Shown here piece by piece: positions 1 through 9,041 of a DNA stretch of 64,000 nt. The notes under the pieces are model-generated. The model was not told the DNA's origin and made no database searches. It saw only the letters and a list, made by a program, of their open reading frames with translations. Location of the stretch: assembly GCA_016222805.1 (NCBI GenBank), contig JACRQG010000007.1, positions 186,001 through 250,000 on the forward strand. The letters run 5' to 3'. The position numbers and the translations under genes are program-made. Every line of letters begins with the position of its first letter. Position 1 is the stretch's first letter. This DNA is from Verrucomicrobiota bacterium (GTDB lineage Bacteria; Verrucomicrobiota; Verrucomicrobiia; Opitutales; Opitutaceae).

Positions 1-2
1 AC

Positions 3-767
3 TGGCGCTGGCTGTTCTGGGTGCCGGCGGGGATCGCGGCTGCGGTGGCGGTGGTGTTGTCGCTGGTGGTGAAGGACACGCCGGAGGAGGCGGGTTTTAG
101 CGGGATCTACAAGGGCGAGGCCGACCACGACGGGGATCCGCACGGAAACCTGAAGGACGTGTTCGTGCAGATTGTGACCAACAAGTACGTGTGGATCATG
201 GCGGCGGCGTATTCGTGCACGGGCGCGGTGCGGCAGACGATCGACCAGTGGTTTCCGCGGTACATGCAGGAGGTGCACAAGATCGACCTCGATTCGGGAC
301 TGTTCCTGGTCGTCGGCTTCCTGATTCCCTTCGTGGCGTCGGCGGGTTCGTTCATTTCGGGCGTGGTCTCCGACAAGCTGTTCGGGGGGCGCCGGGCGCC
401 GGTGGCCGCGGGAATCTACTGCCTGGAGATCCTGGTGATCCTCGTGGCTTCGCGGGCGGAGGGTGCGGTGCCGATCGCGATGGCGTTTGTGATGGTGGCG
501 TTCACGGCCAACTCGACCCACTCGTTGCTGGGCCCGGCGGCGGCGATGGATATCGGCGGACGCAAGGCGGCGGGCTTCGCCTCGGGCTGCATCAATTCGT
601 TTCAATACATCGGTTCCGGGGTGGCGATGCAGTTGCTCGGCCGGCTCCTGGATCGCACCGGCTACACGTATTTCTTCTACTTCATGATCCCGTGGGCGAT
701 CATCGGGGCGACGCTGATGTTCAGCATGGCCAAGCAGAAGGATCTGCGGAAGCGGCCGCGCGGCTGA
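3..767 (+). CDS. MFS transporter, OPA-family-like, C-terminal part
   Basis: This is the C-terminal portion of a major facilitator superfamily transporter of the inner membrane. The frame is open from base 3, so the start and the first membrane segments lie before the window. About 254 residues remain, against roughly 430-450 for the family. At least five or six hydrophobic segments are visible, and the loop MDIGGRKAAG (near 546-575) resembles the D-x-GG-x-x-A-x-G signature of the organophosphate:phosphate antiporter group (GlpT, UhpT, UhpC). The protein ends in a short basic tail (RKRPRG). The substrate cannot be told from this part. A sugar or sugar phosphate is an inference from the family and from the sugar-related genes downstream on the other strand. 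Confidence 0.85.
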   Translation, partial: WRWLFWVPAGIAAAVAVVLSLVVKDTPEEAGFSGIYKGEADHDGDPHGNLKDVFVQIVTNKYVWIMAAAYSCTGAVRQTIDQWFPRYMQEVHKIDLDSGLFLVVGFLIPFVASAGSFISGVVSDKLFGGRRAPVAAGIYCLEILVILVASRAEGAVPIAMAFVMVAFTANSTHSLLGPAAAMDIGGRKAAGFASGCINSFQYIGSGVAMQLLGRLLDRTGYTYFFYFMIPWAIIGATLMFSMAKQKDLRKRPRG

Positions 768-776
768 CCGCCGGAA

Positions 777-1592
777 TCAGGTCAACTCGTACCACGGCGT
801 GCCCTGGCCGGGTTCGACGATGGAGAACTCGCAGCCCGCGAGGGCGGCGCGCAGCTCGACCAGGGCGAGTTCCACGGCCGCCCGCGAATTGCAGTCGCGC
901 GAGAGGTGCGTGAGGTAGACGTGCCGCCAGCGCGGGCTGGCCACCGAGGCGAGCAGCTCGCGCGCGGCCTCGTTGGAGAGATGACCGTGGCGACCGGCGA
1001 TGCGCTGTTTCGTGGCCCAGGGGCGCTTCGCATCCGCCTGCAGCAGCCGCGGGCAATGGTTGGACTCCACCACGACGACGTCGCATTCGCGGATGCACTC
1101 GCGGATGTTGAGCGGCGCGTGTCCGAGATCGGTCAGCCAGGCAAGCGAGCGCCGCGGGGCGACGAGGTCGTCGTCGTGCCCGTGGGTGAAACGGAAACCG
1201 ACGGGATCCTGCGCATCGTGCGGCACCGCGAACGACTCGACCTGCAGGTCGCGGAACCGGAACCGCGCTCCGGTCTCGAAGACCTGCCAGTCGGCGCGCC
1301 AGGAAAGCCCGGCCTGCACCGCGCGGCGGGTGGAGTCGTTGGCGAAGATCCGAATGTGGGGAAACTTCTTCAGCCCCTCGATGCCGGCGGCGTGGTCGCC
1401 GTGCTCGTGCGTGAGAAAGACCGCGTCGATCTTCTCCAGCGACTCGCCCAGCAGGGCGAGAAGCTGACCCAGCTTGCGGGCGGAGAACCCGGCGTCGACG
1501 AGCACCCGGGAATTCTCGGTCACGAGCAACGCCGCGTTGCCCGAACTGCCGCTCCCGAGAATGCTGAAACGCATCGCCATGGCGGGAGTCAT
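777..1592 (-). CDS. Metallo-beta-lactamase fold hydrolase (YycJ/WalJ type)
   Basis: This is a cytoplasmic metallo-hydrolase of about 270 residues. The N-terminus carries FSILGSGSSGNA, typical of the YycJ/WalJ group, followed by the metal-binding HxHxDH motif in LTHEHGDHAAGI. Later histidines (VESNHCP, THLSRD) fit the remaining metal ligands. The family contains putative 5'-3' exonuclease or phosphodiesterase-like enzymes, but the substrate here is unknown. I chose the ATG at 1592, which has a weak GGTGGG upstream. ATGs at 1580 and 1574 are also possible, while an upstream start would add an unconserved, Arg-rich extension. The gene is last in a leftward series after the sulfatase, about 100 bp away, so co-transcription is possible but not shown. 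Confidence 0.85.
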   Translation of the reverse strand: MTPAMAMRFSILGSGSSGNAALLVTENSRVLVDAGFSARKLGQLLALLGESLEKIDAVFLTHEHGDHAAGIEGLKKFPHIRIFANDSTRRAVQAGLSWRADWQVFETGARFRFRDLQVESFAVPHDAQDPVGFRFTHGHDDDLVAPRRSLAWLTDLGHAPLNIRECIRECDVVVVESNHCPRLLQADAKRPWATKQRIAGRHGHLSNEAARELLASVASPRWRHVYLTHLSRDCNSRAAVELALVELRAALAGCEFSIVEPGQGTPWYELT

Positions 1593-1694
1593 GTGGCGCC
1601 CACCGCGGCGGGCGCCAGAAAAAAACACCGGCAGGCGGGCGCTGGTCGGACCCCGCAAGGAGGGCGGGTTCTGCGGGCGTCGGCCGCGCCGCGA

Positions 1695-3104
1695 TCAGCC
1701 GCGGTTCTTCTTCGCCTTCCGCTTCTCGCCCTTCGCGGCGCCCGGCTCCGGGCCGTCGTTGTCACCGCCGCCGCCGCCGCCCCAGAGAGGCGCGACGTTG
1801 GCGGCATTCCAGGCGCGCCATCGGGCCTCGAGGTCCTTCACCTTGTCCGGCATGGCCTCGGCGAGGTCGCGGGATTCGCCGACGTCGTCGCGCAGGTTGT
1901 ACAGCTTGGTGGCGGTCACCCCCTGGTTGCGGCCGCCGGTGAGGGTGTCGGCGTTCTTGTCGTAGCGCACGAGCTTGTAGTCGCCCACGCGGATCGCCAT
2001 CTGTTCGCCGAACCGCCAAAAGAGGGCGTCGTGCGGGGACCCGGATTGGGTGCCGGTGAGGTACGGCATCAGATCGACGCCATCGAGCTTCCACTCGGGA
2101 GCGATCGCCACGCCCGCGGCCGCGAGGGCGGTGCGGGTGAGATCGAGCTGGATGGCCGGCTGGGCGAAAACCCCGGGCTTGATCCGGCCGGGCCAGGCAA
2201 CGAGGTATGGTACGCGGATGCCGCCCTCGAGCGTGGTGCGCTTGGAACCCCGCAGGGGCGTGTTGCGCGAGGCGTTGACCGTGACACCGGGCATCGTGGG
2301 TCCACCGTTGTCGCTGATGAAGATGACCAGCGTCCGCGCTGTCTGGCCCGTGGCGGCGACCCGCTCGATCACCCGTCCGATGGCGTCGTCCATGGCCGAC
2401 ATCATCGCCGCGTAGCTGCGACGCCGGGGGTCCTCGATGGCGGCAAACTTCTTCAGGCGATCGCTCGTGGCATCCATCGGGGTGTGCACGGCATTGAAGG
2501 CGAGGTACAGGAACCACGGATGTTCGCGGTGGCGCTCGATGAACGCGCAGGCCTCGCGTCCGAAGGCATCGGTCGTGTAGTCGAGCTCCTGGATCTGTTC
2601 CGTGCCTCGCAGCATGCCGGCGACGTTGAAATAGCTGTGGGCGCCGCCGAGGAAGCCGAAGAACTCGCTGAAACCCCGCTGCTGGGGATGCATCGCCGGT
2701 TGGGCCCCCAGGTGCCACTTGCCCACGAGCCCGGTGGCGTAGCCGGCGGCCTTGAGCCGATCGGCGATGGTCTTTTCCCCCAGCGGAAGTCCGTTGGTGC
2801 CGGCGGGGTTGAACTCATGGCCGAAGCGCGTCTGGTAGCGACCGGTGAGCAGCCCCGCGCGGGTGGGGGAGCAGTAGGGCCCGGAGACGTAGCCGTTGGT
2901 GAAGCGCATGCCGGACGCCGCCAGCGCGTCGAGATGCGGGGTCGGGATGTCTTTGCAGCCGTGGAAACCGACATCGGCGTAGCCCATGTCGTCGCCGACG
3001 ATGAAGAGAAGATTTGGCTTCGAGACGGTGCCGGCGGCGGCCGAAGCGAAAGAGCCGGCCAGCAGGGCGGCGGCGGCGATCAGGGGGCGAGCGGGCGGGT
3101 GCAT
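1695..3104 (-). CDS. Secreted sulfatase (arylsulfatase family)
   Basis: This is a 469-residue sulfatase exported by a Sec signal peptide (about residues 1-24, hydrophobic core then AAAG). The alkaline-phosphatase-like metal site appears as FIVGDDMGYADVG. The formylglycine motif C-x-P-x-R is present as YCSPTRAGLLTGRY, with Cys78 the residue to be modified. FISDNGG and the GSKRTTLEGGIRVP region are further sulfatase signatures. It presumably removes sulfate esters from a polysaccharide in the periplasm or outside the cell. The substrate is not predictable from sequence alone. The C-terminus has a glycine run and a Lys/Arg-rich tail that are not part of the catalytic fold. It begins 6 bp after the isomerase gene stop, so the two form one transcription unit. 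No sulfatase-maturing enzyme is visible in the window. Confidence 0.93.
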   Translation of the reverse strand: MHPPARPLIAAAALLAGSFASAAAGTVSKPNLLFIVGDDMGYADVGFHGCKDIPTPHLDALAASGMRFTNGYVSGPYCSPTRAGLLTGRYQTRFGHEFNPAGTNGLPLGEKTIADRLKAAGYATGLVGKWHLGAQPAMHPQQRGFSEFFGFLGGAHSYFNVAGMLRGTEQIQELDYTTDAFGREACAFIERHREHPWFLYLAFNAVHTPMDATSDRLKKFAAIEDPRRRSYAAMMSAMDDAIGRVIERVAATGQTARTLVIFISDNGGPTMPGVTVNASRNTPLRGSKRTTLEGGIRVPYLVAWPGRIKPGVFAQPAIQLDLTRTALAAAGVAIAPEWKLDGVDLMPYLTGTQSGSPHDALFWRFGEQMAIRVGDYKLVRYDKNADTLTGGRNQGVTATKLYNLRDDVGESRDLAEAMPDKVKDLEARWRAWNAANVAPLWGGGGGGDNDGPEPGAAKGEKRKAKKNRG

Positions 3105-3110
3105 GCGGGG

Positions 3111-4037
3111 TCAGCGGACGATTGATTCAAGGTACTCGCGGGCGCGGCGGGCTTCGGCGGTGACGGTGGCACGGTCGCCCCTCGCGGTGCATTCGACGAT
3201 GAGCGGACCGTTCCGGAAACCTCCCTGCCGCAGGCGGGAAAGCACCTTCGGGAAGTTCACGAGACCCGTGCCTGGAGTGACCATGACCTCCTTCGGCGCG
3301 CGAAAATCCTTGATGCTCATGCCGGCCACCAGGCCGTCGACGGTGGCGGCATCGTCCACGGGGTCGCGCTTGCCGTCGGAATAATAGAAGATGTTGCCGG
3401 GGTCGTACCACAGGCCGAAGTTCCGGTGGCCGACGCTCTCGATCAGCTTGCGGCATTCCGGTCCGGTCGAGTTGGTGCCGCCGTGCGGCTTGACGACGAA
3501 GCCCACGCGTTTGCCCGCGGCGTAGTCACAGCAGGCCTTCACGGTATCGTAGTACGGGCCCACCAGTTCGGGCTTGCCGGTGCCGCCCAGCAGCAGGCTC
3601 GGGCAGCCGCAAAGCACGCAGTGATCGACGAGGGTCTTGAGCCGGGCGACACTCTCGCCGGGGGACTTCGGCACAAGGAAATCGCCGCCCCAGATCGAGG
3701 CGATGGCGAGGCCGCGGGCCTTCGCCTCTGCCGCCAGGCCGGCCACCTTCTCTGCCGGCGCCGTGGCGGTGACGATGGTGCCTCCCTTCGCGGTCATGAG
3801 ACCGGCGTGCTTGTAGCCGGCGGCGGCGATCTCATCGAGGGCGACCAGGGGCTCGAACTCGGCCCAGGGGCGGGTGTAGCAGCCGATCACGTAACCCGGG
3901 GTCGCCGCGCGCCCGATCGCGGTCAGGGCGGAAGTGGCCAGAATCCCGCCGAGGAACTGGCGGCGGGTGGAGGGGGAAGACGGGGAAGACATGGAAGTCG
4001 GGGAAGACTCGGAAGACATGGGAGACGGGGAAGACAC
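3111..4037 (-). CDS. Tat-exported sugar phosphate isomerase/epimerase-like TIM-barrel protein
   Basis: The protein resembles the xylose-isomerase-like TIM-barrel family (sugar phosphate isomerase/epimerase). A twin-arginine signal (STRRQFLGGILATSALTAIG) directs it to the periplasm, as for many Verrucomicrobia and Planctomycetes relatives. Motifs include the barrel strand GFVVKPHGG and the sequence GLWYDPGNIFYY, where acidic and His residues would bind metal. The N-terminus before the Tat motif is a low-complexity Ser/Pro/Met stretch encoded by a 9-bp DNA repeat. It contains three in-frame ATGs (4037, 4019, 3992), so the true start is uncertain, and 3992 is the shortest version that keeps the Tat motif. 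It lies between the Gfo/Idh gene and the sulfatase in one leftward operon, which suggests carbohydrate processing. The actual reaction is unknown. Confidence 0.82.
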   Translation of the reverse strand: MSSPSPMSSESSPTSMSSPSSPSTRRQFLGGILATSALTAIGRAATPGYVIGCYTRPWAEFEPLVALDEIAAAGYKHAGLMTAKGGTIVTATAPAEKVAGLAAEAKARGLAIASIWGGDFLVPKSPGESVARLKTLVDHCVLCGCPSLLLGGTGKPELVGPYYDTVKACCDYAAGKRVGFVVKPHGGTNSTGPECRKLIESVGHRNFGLWYDPGNIFYYSDGKRDPVDDAATVDGLVAGMSIKDFRAPKEVMVTPGTGLVNFPKVLSRLRQGGFRNGPLIVECTARGDRATVTAEARRAREYLESIVR

Positions 4038-4070
4038 AGTTGACTGGGAGACTTAGAGACGGGGGGGAAG
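3975..4070. repeat. 9-bp GGAAGAC tandem repeat overlapping a gene start
   Basis: About ten degenerate copies of a 9-bp unit of the form GGGGAAGAC or ATGGAAGAC run through the 5' end of the isomerase gene and its leader. On the coding strand they read as TCTTCC-rich codons, giving Ser-Ser-Pro repeats and supplying three alternative start codons. A related purine-rich tract lies immediately upstream of the CobW-type gene near 61150. Confidence 0.75.
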
Positions 4071-4144
4071 AAAGCCGGTGCAGATCTCGTCCTGACGGTG
4101 GACAATCCGCGAATGAAGGAAAGACGAAGCCGGGGCGTCGGTGG

Positions 4145-5482
4145 TCACGCCGGAAGGAGCGCGCGGCGGATCGGATCGTAGGTCACCTTGCGGCCGGTGC
4201 GGTACGATTCGTCGGCCATGAGAACGGCGACGCCGTGCTGGAATCCGGCTTCGATGGGAGCGTGCGGGGTGCCGCCCTGTTTCAGGCAGAGGAGCCAGTC
4301 CAGGAAGTGATCGGGACGCTCCACCGGAGGCACGGGCTTTTCTCCGCGGATCGAACGGTCGCGACGCGGACCGCCTTCGGCGGAGTAGGTGGGGGCGTTC
4401 CAGTTGTCGACCTTCAGGACACCCTTGTCGGCGTAGAATTTCCGGCAGCTGCCGAAGCCGTTGCCGAGGTTGTTGGAGGAACTGACGAGGAATCTCTCCG
4501 GGTAGATCCAGGTTGCCTGGGCGCAGTCGTGGGCGGTGAAGGCGTGCTCGTCCTGCCACGTGAACGTGCCACCGAGGCAGACGCAGGCTGAGGGGAACTT
4601 CGCGCCGGTGATGAAGTGCACCATGTCGATGAAGTGGGAGCCGTAGCCGCTGATGGGGCCGCGGGAGAACTCATAGTAGCCATACCAGCCGGAATAGAGA
4701 TCCGCGCGGAACGGGCGCATCGGCCGATCGTGCAGGAACTCGCGCCACTCGACATCCTCCGCCTTCACCTCCTTCAGGTACTGGTACCAGTAGGGCCGGT
4801 CGGTGTTGCGGCACTCCTCGATGCGCGAGAGCTTACCGAGCACGCCGGAGCGGAACAGATCGCGGGCGCCGACGATGCCGGGCAGGCTGCGAAGTTGGGT
4901 GCCGACCTGGGCGATGATTCCGGCCTGCTTCACGGCGTCGACCGCGCGGACGAGGGCGGCGAAGTCGTAGCCGAGGGGTTTTTCCACGTAGACGTGCTTT
5001 CGCGCCCGGGCGACGGCCTCGAGGTGCAGGGTGTGCAGGTGATCGGGGGAGGCGATCATCACCGCGTCGACCTCGCCCTGGGCGAGCAGATCGCGGTAGG
5101 AGACGAAGGCGCGCGCCTCGCGCCCGAACCACTCTTTCACCTTCGCGTTGGCTTTCTCGCGGGCGACCCGCCAGGGATCGCACACGGCGGTGATTTCAAA
5201 GTCGACCGCGCCGACATGCTTGTGGATGCCCTCCATGTGGGCGTTGATGCCGCGGTCGCCGCAGCCGATGATGCCGATGCGCAGCCGGCCGTTGGCGCCG
5301 GCAGAGCGTGTGCGTTCCGCAGCGGTGAGGGACCGGGGCATGACCAGCGTGGCCCCGGCGGCAAGGCTTGCGGCGGAACGGAGGAAGCGTCGGCGCGGCA
5401 CGCCGGACACGGCAGGGGAGGAGGTGGACGACGCGACGGGAGGAGCGAACTTCCGGACCGGCTGGGAGGGGATCGAGATCAT
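4145..5482 (-). CDS. Gfo/Idh/MocA-family oxidoreductase, Tat-exported
   Basis: This is an NAD(P)-dependent oxidoreductase of about 445 residues. A twin-arginine signal (VPRRRFLRSAASLAAGATLV) follows a short Ser/Pro-rich leader. The Rossmann nucleotide-binding loop is IGIIGCGDRG and the family's EKPLGYDF motif is present (E-K-P with the conserved Lys). The C-terminal domain fits the GFO_IDH_MocA C-terminal fold, with the GPISGYGSHFIDMVHFITG segment supplying the likely catalytic His. I chose the ATG at 5482. Further upstream the frame is open but Arg/Pro-rich and unlike the family. Exported members in this phylum are thought to act on sugars in the periplasm with tightly bound cofactor. This gene heads the leftward unit with the isomerase and sulfatase. 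Confidence 0.9.
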   Translation of the reverse strand: MISIPSQPVRKFAPPVASSTSSPAVSGVPRRRFLRSAASLAAGATLVMPRSLTAAERTRSAGANGRLRIGIIGCGDRGINAHMEGIHKHVGAVDFEITAVCDPWRVAREKANAKVKEWFGREARAFVSYRDLLAQGEVDAVMIASPDHLHTLHLEAVARARKHVYVEKPLGYDFAALVRAVDAVKQAGIIAQVGTQLRSLPGIVGARDLFRSGVLGKLSRIEECRNTDRPYWYQYLKEVKAEDVEWREFLHDRPMRPFRADLYSGWYGYYEFSRGPISGYGSHFIDMVHFITGAKFPSACVCLGGTFTWQDEHAFTAHDCAQATWIYPERFLVSSSNNLGNGFGSCRKFYADKGVLKVDNWNAPTYSAEGGPRRDRSIRGEKPVPPVERPDHFLDWLLCLKQGGTPHAPIEAGFQHGVAVLMADESYRTGRKVTYDPIRRALLPA

Positions 5483-5684
5483 GGCAGGGTAAGCGATGGG
5501 GATGGCGGCGTCCGCACGGCGGAAAACGCCGACGAACGAGCCGCGGTCTCTCCTAGCACCGGGGCGAAGCACGGTCAGGTCGAAAGCCTGCGCACTTCTT
5601 GGCCAAGGAGTGGCGTCGGAGTGATTCCGCGGAGGTGCGACCGGGCCCGCACCGCGCATCGCGGCGCAAGCCCGACGGCCGGAA

Positions 5685-8600
5685 TCACCAGGCGCAGAGC
5701 GAAGCGATGTGTTGGGCGGAGCCGTCGCGGGCCCAGCCATCGAGTTGCGCCTGATCCTTGAGTTGCTGCCCGCGCTGGCGCGGGACCACGGCAAAGACCT
5801 GCGGGCAATCCGCGAGCGCAGTCATGTCGCCCCACAGTTTCTCGAATTGCGCCACGGGGAAGATGTCCTCCTGGCCATGTCCCCAACGCTTCTTCACGTC
5901 CTTGAGCGTGATGTACGTGGGCACGCGCGCGGCCATGGTGCGCACGGCGGCGGCGGTGCGCTCCGCGTCGGCAAGTTCGCCGCGGGTCAGGCCAAAGAGG
6001 GCGAGCAGGCGGTCGATGTCGATCCAGCAGGTGTTCGTGCTGTAGTAGGTGAGGGCAAACTCGTCCTCCTCGCGGGGAAGGGCGAGACCCTCGACCATCC
6101 GCAGCCGTCCGTCGACGCGGGCCAGTCCGCCGCCATGATCCTCGATCCGGCGCGGGATCACCTCCCAGCCAAGCGTCGCGCCGGACTCCTGGAACCAGCC
6201 CAGCAACGCGGGATCCACGGTGGCGCCGAGGGTGTCGATGTTGTGCGCCAGCAGGGTGCGCAGTTGCGGGCGGGCCGCCAGCAGGCGGGCGAGGGTGCCG
6301 TTCTTGAGCAGGTTGGGGATCTCGAACCAGTGGCCCACCGGGTGGAGGCACTGACCGGGCAGGTTATCGGTGTAGTCACCGCCTTCGCCCACGGTCCGGG
6401 CCCACTGGGCCAGCGCCGCCCGCACGCTCTCGCGCATCTTCTCCTTCTGCTCGTCGAGCTTCTGCTGGGCCGTTTCCTCCCACGCGAAATGCAGATCGCG
6501 CACCGTGGGCACGAGCCGCAGCCCGATCGATTTTCCGGGGGAGAGAAACACCTCGCGATCCAGGGCGGCGCCCTGGGCGCGGAGGTGCCGCTCGATCGGC
6601 GCGTGGGTGAGATAGCTCGTGGTGAAGAGGTGCGGGATCGCCGCGCCGGCCGCAGCGGAAGTCCGGCGCGACTTGGCGAGATGCACGTCCGCGAAGCTGC
6701 GGTGGTGGCCGTCGAACTTGGCGAACGGGTGCAGGGCCTTGGCCACGCCCGCGCCCTGCGTCCAGCGGCTGCCGACGCCGGCCGCGTAGGTGACCACCGC
6801 GACCTCGCCGCGGTGCAGGGCGCTCTCCCCGGCTCGACGCAGGGGTTCCGTGGCCGAGGCGGCGTCGAAGAGGTCGCGAGCGGCGACATCCTCGATGCGC
6901 GTGCTGGGGGGCAGGCGGTTCATCGCCAGCCCAATCCGGCCCGAGCGGAGATCGGCGCGGATCTGCTCGTGCTGGGCGCGGTCGAAGCCGTTGTCGGCCA
7001 GCAGCTGATCGAGCTGCCGGCCCGGGGCGCCGGAGCCGTCGGCCGACGGAAGCATGCGGTCGAGCAGGGTCGGCAGAGCCTGGACGAAGGTCGGATCGGA
7101 GCGCGCCGCGAGGGTGAACTGCTGCAGATCGCCGCGTTCGCGCGCTGAAAGATCGCGGGCCTCGCGTCGCAGCCAGCCGGGGACGGCATGCTGGTAGAAC
7201 GCCAGCGGCAACAGCGCCTCCGGCCCGTGCAGCAGCGAGGCGACCGAGCCGTGCTCGTTGATGGCGAAGTCGTAGACGACCGGGTCCATCGCGAAGGGCA
7301 GCGAGCTCTCGAGTTCGCGTTTCGTGCGGAGCATGGTCTCGAGCAGCTGCGCCTGGGCCTCGGCGCGGCGTTCCGGCGCAAAGATGAACCCCATGCCTCC
7401 TCCGGCCATGCCGCCGAGCATCCAGAAACCCCAGAAGTCGTCCCCGAACGCCGCGCGCGTGCGCTCGATCAGGCGTTCGGTGTAGAGGTTGCTGACCCAG
7501 GGGATGATGGTTTGGAGCGGCCCGAAGAAATTGCCGGTGAGGGCGCGGCCCAGGCCGCGGATGTCGCCGGCCGCGAGGAGGGCGAGGATGTCGTCGAGCG
7601 TGGCGATGGCGCGTTGGCGGGCGCTCCATTCGGGTTCCTTCCGCAGCAGGTACTTCTCCGTCGCCATCTCGAGGATGGGACCGACGTTCTGCGCCATGCC
7701 GCCGTGCACGAGCACGAGCGAATCCTGCAACCGTCGCCGCGCTTCGGCGGGAATGCGATCGAGCCCGAGCAGGGTGTGGCGCGGCAGCAGTCGCCCGCGG
7801 CTCACGCCGTGCTCCGGGTCGCCCGGCTCCGCCCGGGCCCCCTCGATCAGTTTGATCCCGGGCCAGAGTCCGCCGGAGTCCTGCCAGCCGCCGCCGGAGC
7901 CTCCAAGCCACTCGCCGAGGATCGCGCGGGCCGCGACCATCCGGCGCTCTTCCTCGGCCATGGGACCGGTCAGCGACTGGATCTGGCCGGTGGCGCGCAT
8001 GCAGACGCCGATCAACGCACCGAGAAGATTGGTGGAAACCGCCAGGCGGGAGCCCTTGGGAATGCGGTTGACGTTGCTGACGAGTTCGAACCCGCGACCC
8101 GGGCCGAACATCGAGGCGAGCAGCTCGGCGAGACTGGCGCCCGAACGTTCGATGCCGGGAGGCACCAGGCCGGCCGCAATGATCGCCGCCTTGAGGAGCC
8201 CCAGGTAATCGCGGCCGAAGTCGAAGACTTCGTCGAGCGTGGTGAGGCAGGCGCTCGCCTCCAGGTCCGCGCTGGCGAGGCGGATCGCCGGCTCGTCAAT
8301 CAGGCGGAAGTAGGCTTCGACCGGCGGCCGGGTGGCGGAGTCGCGGCCGTGCACGCCCAGATCGATCGAGACGTTGAGCACCCGCGCCCCTTCGGGAAAA
8401 TCCATCCCGAGGAAGAAGATGTCGCTCCACCCGCAGTGCGTGAGATCCATGCGCACCGGGGTGCGTTCGCGCAGCAGGGGGAAGGGGGCGGAGGCATGCT
8501 CCCGGACCAGCAATTCCCGGCGGACCCGGAGCGGCTGATCCAACGGGTGACCGAGGCGAAACATCCAGGCGTTGCCATGCGTGGAGCGGACGGTGCGGCG

Positions 8601-9017
8601 GACCTGGTCTGCGAGAGTCTGAAAGGCGAGAGCGTGATAGGCGGAGGCCAGGGCGCTGGAAAGGGTTTCGCTGGGTCCGGCTTCCTGCTGGGCGCGCTGG
8701 AAGAGGCCGATGGCCTCCTCGAAGCGTCGATCCAGCAGATGGCAGAAGCCCTCGTAGGGAACGCGTCCCTCCCGGGGCAGTTCGGGGCGCGCCGGCAGGT
8801 GGTAGCGGTGCAGGGCCGCGAGGAAAAAGAGGGCGCGCACGCGCCGGTAGAGGTTGCCCTCGCGCCGGCGGTAGGCGTCGAGTTCGTCGCACGCCGCCAG
8901 CAGTTCCGCACGGGTCTTTCCGGCGCACCAGGAGTCCAGGGCGGAATCGCGCCGGGCCGGATCGGAGGCTTCGATGATTTCGAGCAGGCGAGGGGAGGCG
9001 GAGGACGCCAGGGACAT
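5685..9017 (-). CDS. GHMP sugar kinase / UDPGP-type nucleotidyltransferase fusion
   Basis: This 1110-residue protein appears to join two activities of a sugar salvage route. After an N-terminal helical region of about 170 residues comes a fucokinase-like GHMP kinase: [14 protein letters not shown] matches the R-x-D-L-x-G-G-W-S/T-D motif, [12 protein letters not shown] sits where the ATP-binding PxGSGLGTSS loop belongs, and [12 protein letters not shown] matches the third GHMP motif (about residues 555-570). From about residue 720 a nucleotidyltransferase follows, with [20 protein letters not shown] resembling the G-x-G-x-R...K loop of UDPGP-type enzymes. The order is kinase then transferase, the reverse of Bacteroides FKP. 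The expected role is sugar to sugar-1-phosphate to NDP-sugar. The sugar and nucleotide are unknown. The altered second GHMP loop leaves kinase activity unproven. The gene starts 24 bp after a nucleotidyltransferase gene. Confidence 0.78.
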   Translation of the reverse strand: MSLASSASPRLLEIIEASDPARRDSALDSWCAGKTRAELLAACDELDAYRRREGNLYRRVRALFFLAALHRYHLPARPELPREGRVPYEGFCHLLDRRFEEAIGLFQRAQQEAGPSETLSSALASAYHALAFQTLADQVRRTVRSTHGNAWMFRLGHPLDQPLRVRRELLVREHASAPFPLLRERTPVRMDLTHCGWSDIFFLGMDFPEGARVLNVSIDLGVHGRDSATRPPVEAYFRLIDEPAIRLASADLEASACLTTLDEVFDFGRDYLGLLKAAIIAAGLVPPGIERSGASLAELLASMFGPGRGFELVSNVNRIPKGSRLAVSTNLLGALIGVCMRATGQIQSLTGPMAEEERRMVAARAILGEWLGGSGGGWQDSGGLWPGIKLIEGARAEPGDPEHGVSRGRLLPRHTLLGLDRIPAEARRRLQDSLVLVHGGMAQNVGPILEMATEKYLLRKEPEWSARQRAIATLDDILALLAAGDIRGLGRALTGNFFGPLQTIIPWVSNLYTERLIERTRAAFGDDFWGFWMLGGMAGGGMGFIFAPERRAEAQAQLLETMLRTKRELESSLPFAMDPVVYDFAINEHGSVASLLHGPEALLPLAFYQHAVPGWLRREARDLSARERGDLQQFTLAARSDPTFVQALPTLLDRMLPSADGSGAPGRQLDQLLADNGFDRAQHEQIRADLRSGRIGLAMNRLPPSTRIEDVAARDLFDAASATEPLRRAGESALHRGEVAVVTYAAGVGSRWTQGAGVAKALHPFAKFDGHHRSFADVHLAKSRRTSAAAGAAIPHLFTTSYLTHAPIERHLRAQGAALDREVFLSPGKSIGLRLVPTVRDLHFAWEETAQQKLDEQKEKMRESVRAALAQWARTVGEGGDYTDNLPGQCLHPVGHWFEIPNLLKNGTLARLLAARPQLRTLLAHNIDTLGATVDPALLGWFQESGATLGWEVIPRRIEDHGGGLARVDGRLRMVEGLALPREEDEFALTYYSTNTCWIDIDRLLALFGLTRGELADAERTAAAVRTMAARVPTYITLKDVKKRWGHGQEDIFPVAQFEKLWGDMTALADCPQVFAVVPRQRGQQLKDQAQLDGWARDGSAQHIASLCAW

Positions 9018-9041
9018 GGAAGGAAGACCGGAAGGCCGCGC

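Noticed and set aside
906-3125. Long open frame opposite the sulfatase and the metallo-hydrolase
   Set aside because: It runs antisense through two clear genes, has no domain or signal, and such frames are expected in DNA of this GC content. The same applies to the long antisense frames at 7188-10010, 19273-23199, 28225-29757 and 44697-47813.
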